The notes below the pieces were generated by a model, which saw only the letters and a list, made by a program, of their open reading frames with translations, ran no database searches and was not told the DNA's origin. A stretch of 64,000 nucleotides of DNA. Source: Listeria cossartiae subsp. cossartiae (lineage in GTDB: Bacteria; Bacillota; Bacilli; Lactobacillales; Listeriaceae). Numbering within the stretch: the first letter of the stretch is position 1; each line of letters opens with the position of its first letter. The translations under genes and the position numbers were made by a program. This document shows, piece by piece, positions 61,624-64,000 of the stretch. The stretch lies in contig NZ_JAASUI010000001.1 of NCBI RefSeq assembly GCF_014224155.1, forward strand, positions 248,001 through 312,000, read 5' to 3'.

Positions 61624-62979
61624 ATGGAAACAAATCAAATTTTAGAAACGATACGAATGATTGAAGAAGAAAAATTGGACATACGGACGATTACGATGGG
61701 GATTTCTTTGCTAGATTGTATGGACGGCGACGGCGAAGTGGCTCGAAAGAAAATCTATCAAAAAATCGTCACCAAAGCGCGCAATTTAGTGGCTGTTGGT
61801 GAAGCAATTGAATCCGAGTTCGGTATTCCGATTATTAATAAACGAATTTCTGTCACACCGATTGCGATTATCGCGGGATCTAGCGCCGACACGGACTACG
61901 TGGAATTTGCCAAAACACTTGATGCCGCAGCAAAAGAAGTTGGTGTGAATTTTATTGGCGGCTATTCCGCACTCGTTCAAAAAGGCTACACGAAAGGTGA
62001 CGAAATCCTGATTCGCTCGATTCCACAAGCACTCGCGCAAACAGAACGGGTTTGTTCATCGGTCAATGTTGGCTCGACGCGAACTGGAATTAATATGGAC
62101 GCTGTTCGTCAAATGGGCGAAGTAATCAAGGAAACTGCGGACTTAACAGCAGATACACAAGGCCTAGGTTGCGCGAAACTCGTTGTATTTGCCAATGCTG
62201 TCGAGGATAATCCTTTTATGGCCGGAGCATTCCACGGTGTTGGTGAAGCGGATTGCGTTATCAATGTCGGCGTCAGTGGTCCAGGTGTGGTTAAACGCGC
62301 CATTGAAAAAGTAAAAGGTGAACCATTTGATATTGTTGCAGAGACCGTGAAACAAACAGCTTTCAAAATCACTAGGATGGGTCAACTCGTTGGTCAAGTC
62401 GCTTCCGAAAAACTCGGCGTTCCTTTTGGAATTGTTGATTTATCACTTGCGCCAACCCCGGCGATTGGTGATTCGGTCGCACACATTTTAGAAGAAATGG
62501 GACTTGAAATGGTCGGAACGCACGGCACGACAGCGGCACTCGCACTTTTAAATGATGCTGTTAAAAAAGGTGGGGTCATGGCTTGTGGACATGTCGGTGG
62601 TTTATCAGGTGCATTTATCCCAGTTTCTGAGGACGCCGGTATGATTGAAGCCGTGCAACAAGGCGCGCTCAACCTCGAAAAATTAGAGGCAATGACGGCA
62701 ATTTGCTCGGTTGGTCTGGATATGATTGCCGTACCAGGTGACACAACTGCAGAAACTCTAGCAGCGATGATTGCTGATGAAGCCGCAATTGGCGTAATTA
62801 ACAATAAAACAACTGCTGTCCGAGTGATTCCAGCAAGCGGCACCAAAGTTGGCGACATGGTCGAATTCGGCGGATTACTAGGAACAGCACCAGTAATGCC
62901 AGTAAACGGTAAGTCTTCCGTGGACTTCATTGCGCGCGGAGGTCGAATCCCAGCACCAATTCATTCTTTCAAAAACTAA
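61624..62979 (+). CDS. DUF711 family protein (PFL-like)
   Basis: 451 residues. The UPF0210/DUF711 features are [55 protein letters not shown] and [57 protein letters not shown]. The fold is related to pyruvate formate-lyase barrels, but neither glycyl-radical loop nor catalytic cysteines of PFL can be recognised. The function is unknown; linkage to the ACT gene suggests control by a small ligand. Confidence 0.9.
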   Translation: METNQILETIRMIEEEKLDIRTITMGISLLDCMDGDGEVARKKIYQKIVTKARNLVAVGEAIESEFGIPIINKRISVTPIAIIAGSSADTDYVEFAKTLDAAAKEVGVNFIGGYSALVQKGYTKGDEILIRSIPQALAQTERVCSSVNVGSTRTGINMDAVRQMGEVIKETADLTADTQGLGCAKLVVFANAVEDNPFMAGAFHGVGEADCVINVGVSGPGVVKRAIEKVKGEPFDIVAETVKQTAFKITRMGQLVGQVASEKLGVPFGIVDLSLAPTPAIGDSVAHILEEMGLEMVGTHGTTAALALLNDAVKKGGVMACGHVGGLSGAFIPVSEDAGMIEAVQQGALNLEKLEAMTAICSVGLDMIAVPGDTTAETLAAMIADEAAIGVINNKTTAVRVIPASGTKVGDMVEFGGLLGTAPVMPVNGKSSVDFIARGGRIPAPIHSFKN

Positions 62980-62980
62980 C

Positions 62981-63018
62981 AAAAAAAGGTTTCCTCGCAC
63001 ATTCGGAGGAAACCTTTT
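62981..63018. terminator. Bidirectional terminator
   Basis: AAAAGGTTTCCTC / GAGGAAACCTTTT stem with a short loop, shared by DUF711 and the convergent LacI gene. Confidence 0.9.
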
Positions 63019-63019
63019 A

Positions 63020-63988
63020 TTATGTCGTTTTTCGTTCTACTAAATGGAAATCTAAATCGAGCAGTGGCAAATTGCTACCAAATAATTGGTTCATAATGAG
63101 CGTAAAAGCATTTTCCGCTTGTAAATTGACTGGATAATGAATCGTCGTAATATCAAGCAAATGCGCGACTTCCATATTATCAAAACCGCAAATCGCAAAA
63201 TCTTCCGGCACACTATAACCAAGTCGCCTCGCTTCCGTCAACAGCCCCGCCGCAAAATAATCATTTGGTGTCAAAAAGGCATCAGGTTTGTGCTCGGTTT
63301 CCGCCAACCAATGCGCAATCTTTTCCCCGTCTTGCCGCGAACCTTGCCCGTAAAATTGTCTGAATTCATGCGGGTCAAGCTCATAACGTGCGCAAAAATC
63401 TTTAAAAGCAAGCATGCGACTTTGCGTATTTAACCCCGTTGTATTCCCGTATACGTTCACAAATTTTCGGTAACCTTTTGCATATAAATGCTCCAGGGCA
63501 AGCGTATAGCCATCGTATTGGTTCATAAATACAGAAGGGATTTTTTCGCTTTCGACGCGTTGCCAAGTGACAATCGGACCGTATTTTGTGTAATGCTCAA
63601 TCGTTTTCCAATCATTCGACCGAATCACTAGAATGAGCGCATCGATTTGTTTTTGGCGCAGCATTTCTAGGGCTTCTAGTTCTTTATCCGGATCAATCCG
63701 CGTCATAAATAACGTGACGTTATAGCCGTGCTCTTGCGCTATCATCGTAAAACTTTTTAAAAATACATTAAGGGAATCCGTAAAACTAGGAATAACCATG
63801 CCGATTAACTTCGTTGCCCCTTTTTTCAAAGATACGGCGTTTATATTCGGAACATAATCTAACTGATCAATTATTGTCTGGACGCGTTTTCTCGTTTCAT
63901 CACTTACATAGTCGCGATTATTAATTACTCGTGAAACTGTTGCCGATGAAACACCTGCCAGTTTCGCGATTTCTTGTATATTTGCCAA
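63020..63988 (-). CDS. LacI family transcriptional repressor
   Basis: 322 residues. LacI HTH at the N-terminus: MANIQEIAKLAGVSSATVSRVINNRDYVSDETRKRV; then the hinge and a periplasmic-binding-like ligand domain with VFMNQYDGYTLALEHLYAKGYRKFVNVYGN and LTPNDYFAAGLLTEARRLGYSVPEDFAICGFDNMEVAHLLDITTIHYP. It binds sugar ligands. The start codon lies 12 bases from the window end, so the gene it controls is most likely beyond it. Confidence 0.93.
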   Translation of the reverse strand: MANIQEIAKLAGVSSATVSRVINNRDYVSDETRKRVQTIIDQLDYVPNINAVSLKKGATKLIGMVIPSFTDSLNVFLKSFTMIAQEHGYNVTLFMTRIDPDKELEALEMLRQKQIDALILVIRSNDWKTIEHYTKYGPIVTWQRVESEKIPSVFMNQYDGYTLALEHLYAKGYRKFVNVYGNTTGLNTQSRMLAFKDFCARYELDPHEFRQFYGQGSRQDGEKIAHWLAETEHKPDAFLTPNDYFAAGLLTEARRLGYSVPEDFAICGFDNMEVAHLLDITTIHYPVNLQAENAFTLIMNQLFGSNLPLLDLDFHLVERKTT

Positions 63989-64000
63989 TTGCCAAACACC

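Overview
The window looks like a chromosomal segment of Listeria monocytogenes or a very close relative. It has low GC and AGGAGG-type ribosome binding sites, and its gene order matches what I recall of the rlmN to pss part of the species chromosome: a cas-less rliB-type CRISPR beside a second prs gene, an LPXTG leucine-rich-repeat protein, and the five-gene pss exopolysaccharide operon. Species and gene-order statements come from memory of the Listeria map; no search was run.

Layout. 1-3080 holds the 3' part of a hydantoinase/oxoprolinase gene, a decayed tyrosine-recombinase relic, and a small accessory cluster (one secreted protein and two tiny membrane proteins) that may be a bacteriocin with immunity. 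3269-9543 holds TetR plus oleate hydratase, rlmN, a GyrI-like protein, a VanZ-family protein, a Fur-controlled IsdG heme oxygenase, a nitroreductase and a cysteine-free L32 paralogue. 9635-15284 holds a Nudix protein and a LysR-controlled operon (flavin/Fe-S oxidoreductase, aroE, aroD) that looks like quinate/shikimate utilisation. 15378-17402 holds an SGNH hydrolase, then a DMT transporter preceded by a structured, terminator-bearing RNA leader. 17567-26322 is one galactitol-type PTS and pentose-phosphate gene set with its own PRD regulator. It is followed by the prs paralogue and the rliB CRISPR (27642-28130).

28343-35670 holds a lipoprotein, an amidotransferase, a Lin0512-family protein, a MarR regulator, the LPXTG protein, a universal stress protein, a CapA-like protein and a histidine-phosphatase lipoprotein. 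36023-44367 is a CRISPR-Cas locus of type I-B (cas6, cas8 of the Cst1 CXXC-CXXC kind, cas7, cas5, cas3, a cas1 remnant, cas2 and a 20-repeat array). cas4 is absent and only the last ~90 codons of cas1 remain, so interference genes look intact but acquisition should be dead. The array and rliB share a homologous leader with an identically placed promoter, so the cas operon may also serve rliB.

44439-52976 holds DUF1304, a DHA2 exporter, a ROK regulator, a GH4 phospho-glucosidase, an RpiR regulator, a DUF2798 protein, a SulP transporter and a TipAL-type MerR regulator. 53215-60369 is pssABCDE, a cellulose-synthase-like exopolysaccharide machine. Its last gene encodes a degenerate GGDEF protein that keeps an RxxD site for c-di-GMP. 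The window closes with a methyltransferase, an ACT protein and its DUF711 partner, and a LacI repressor.
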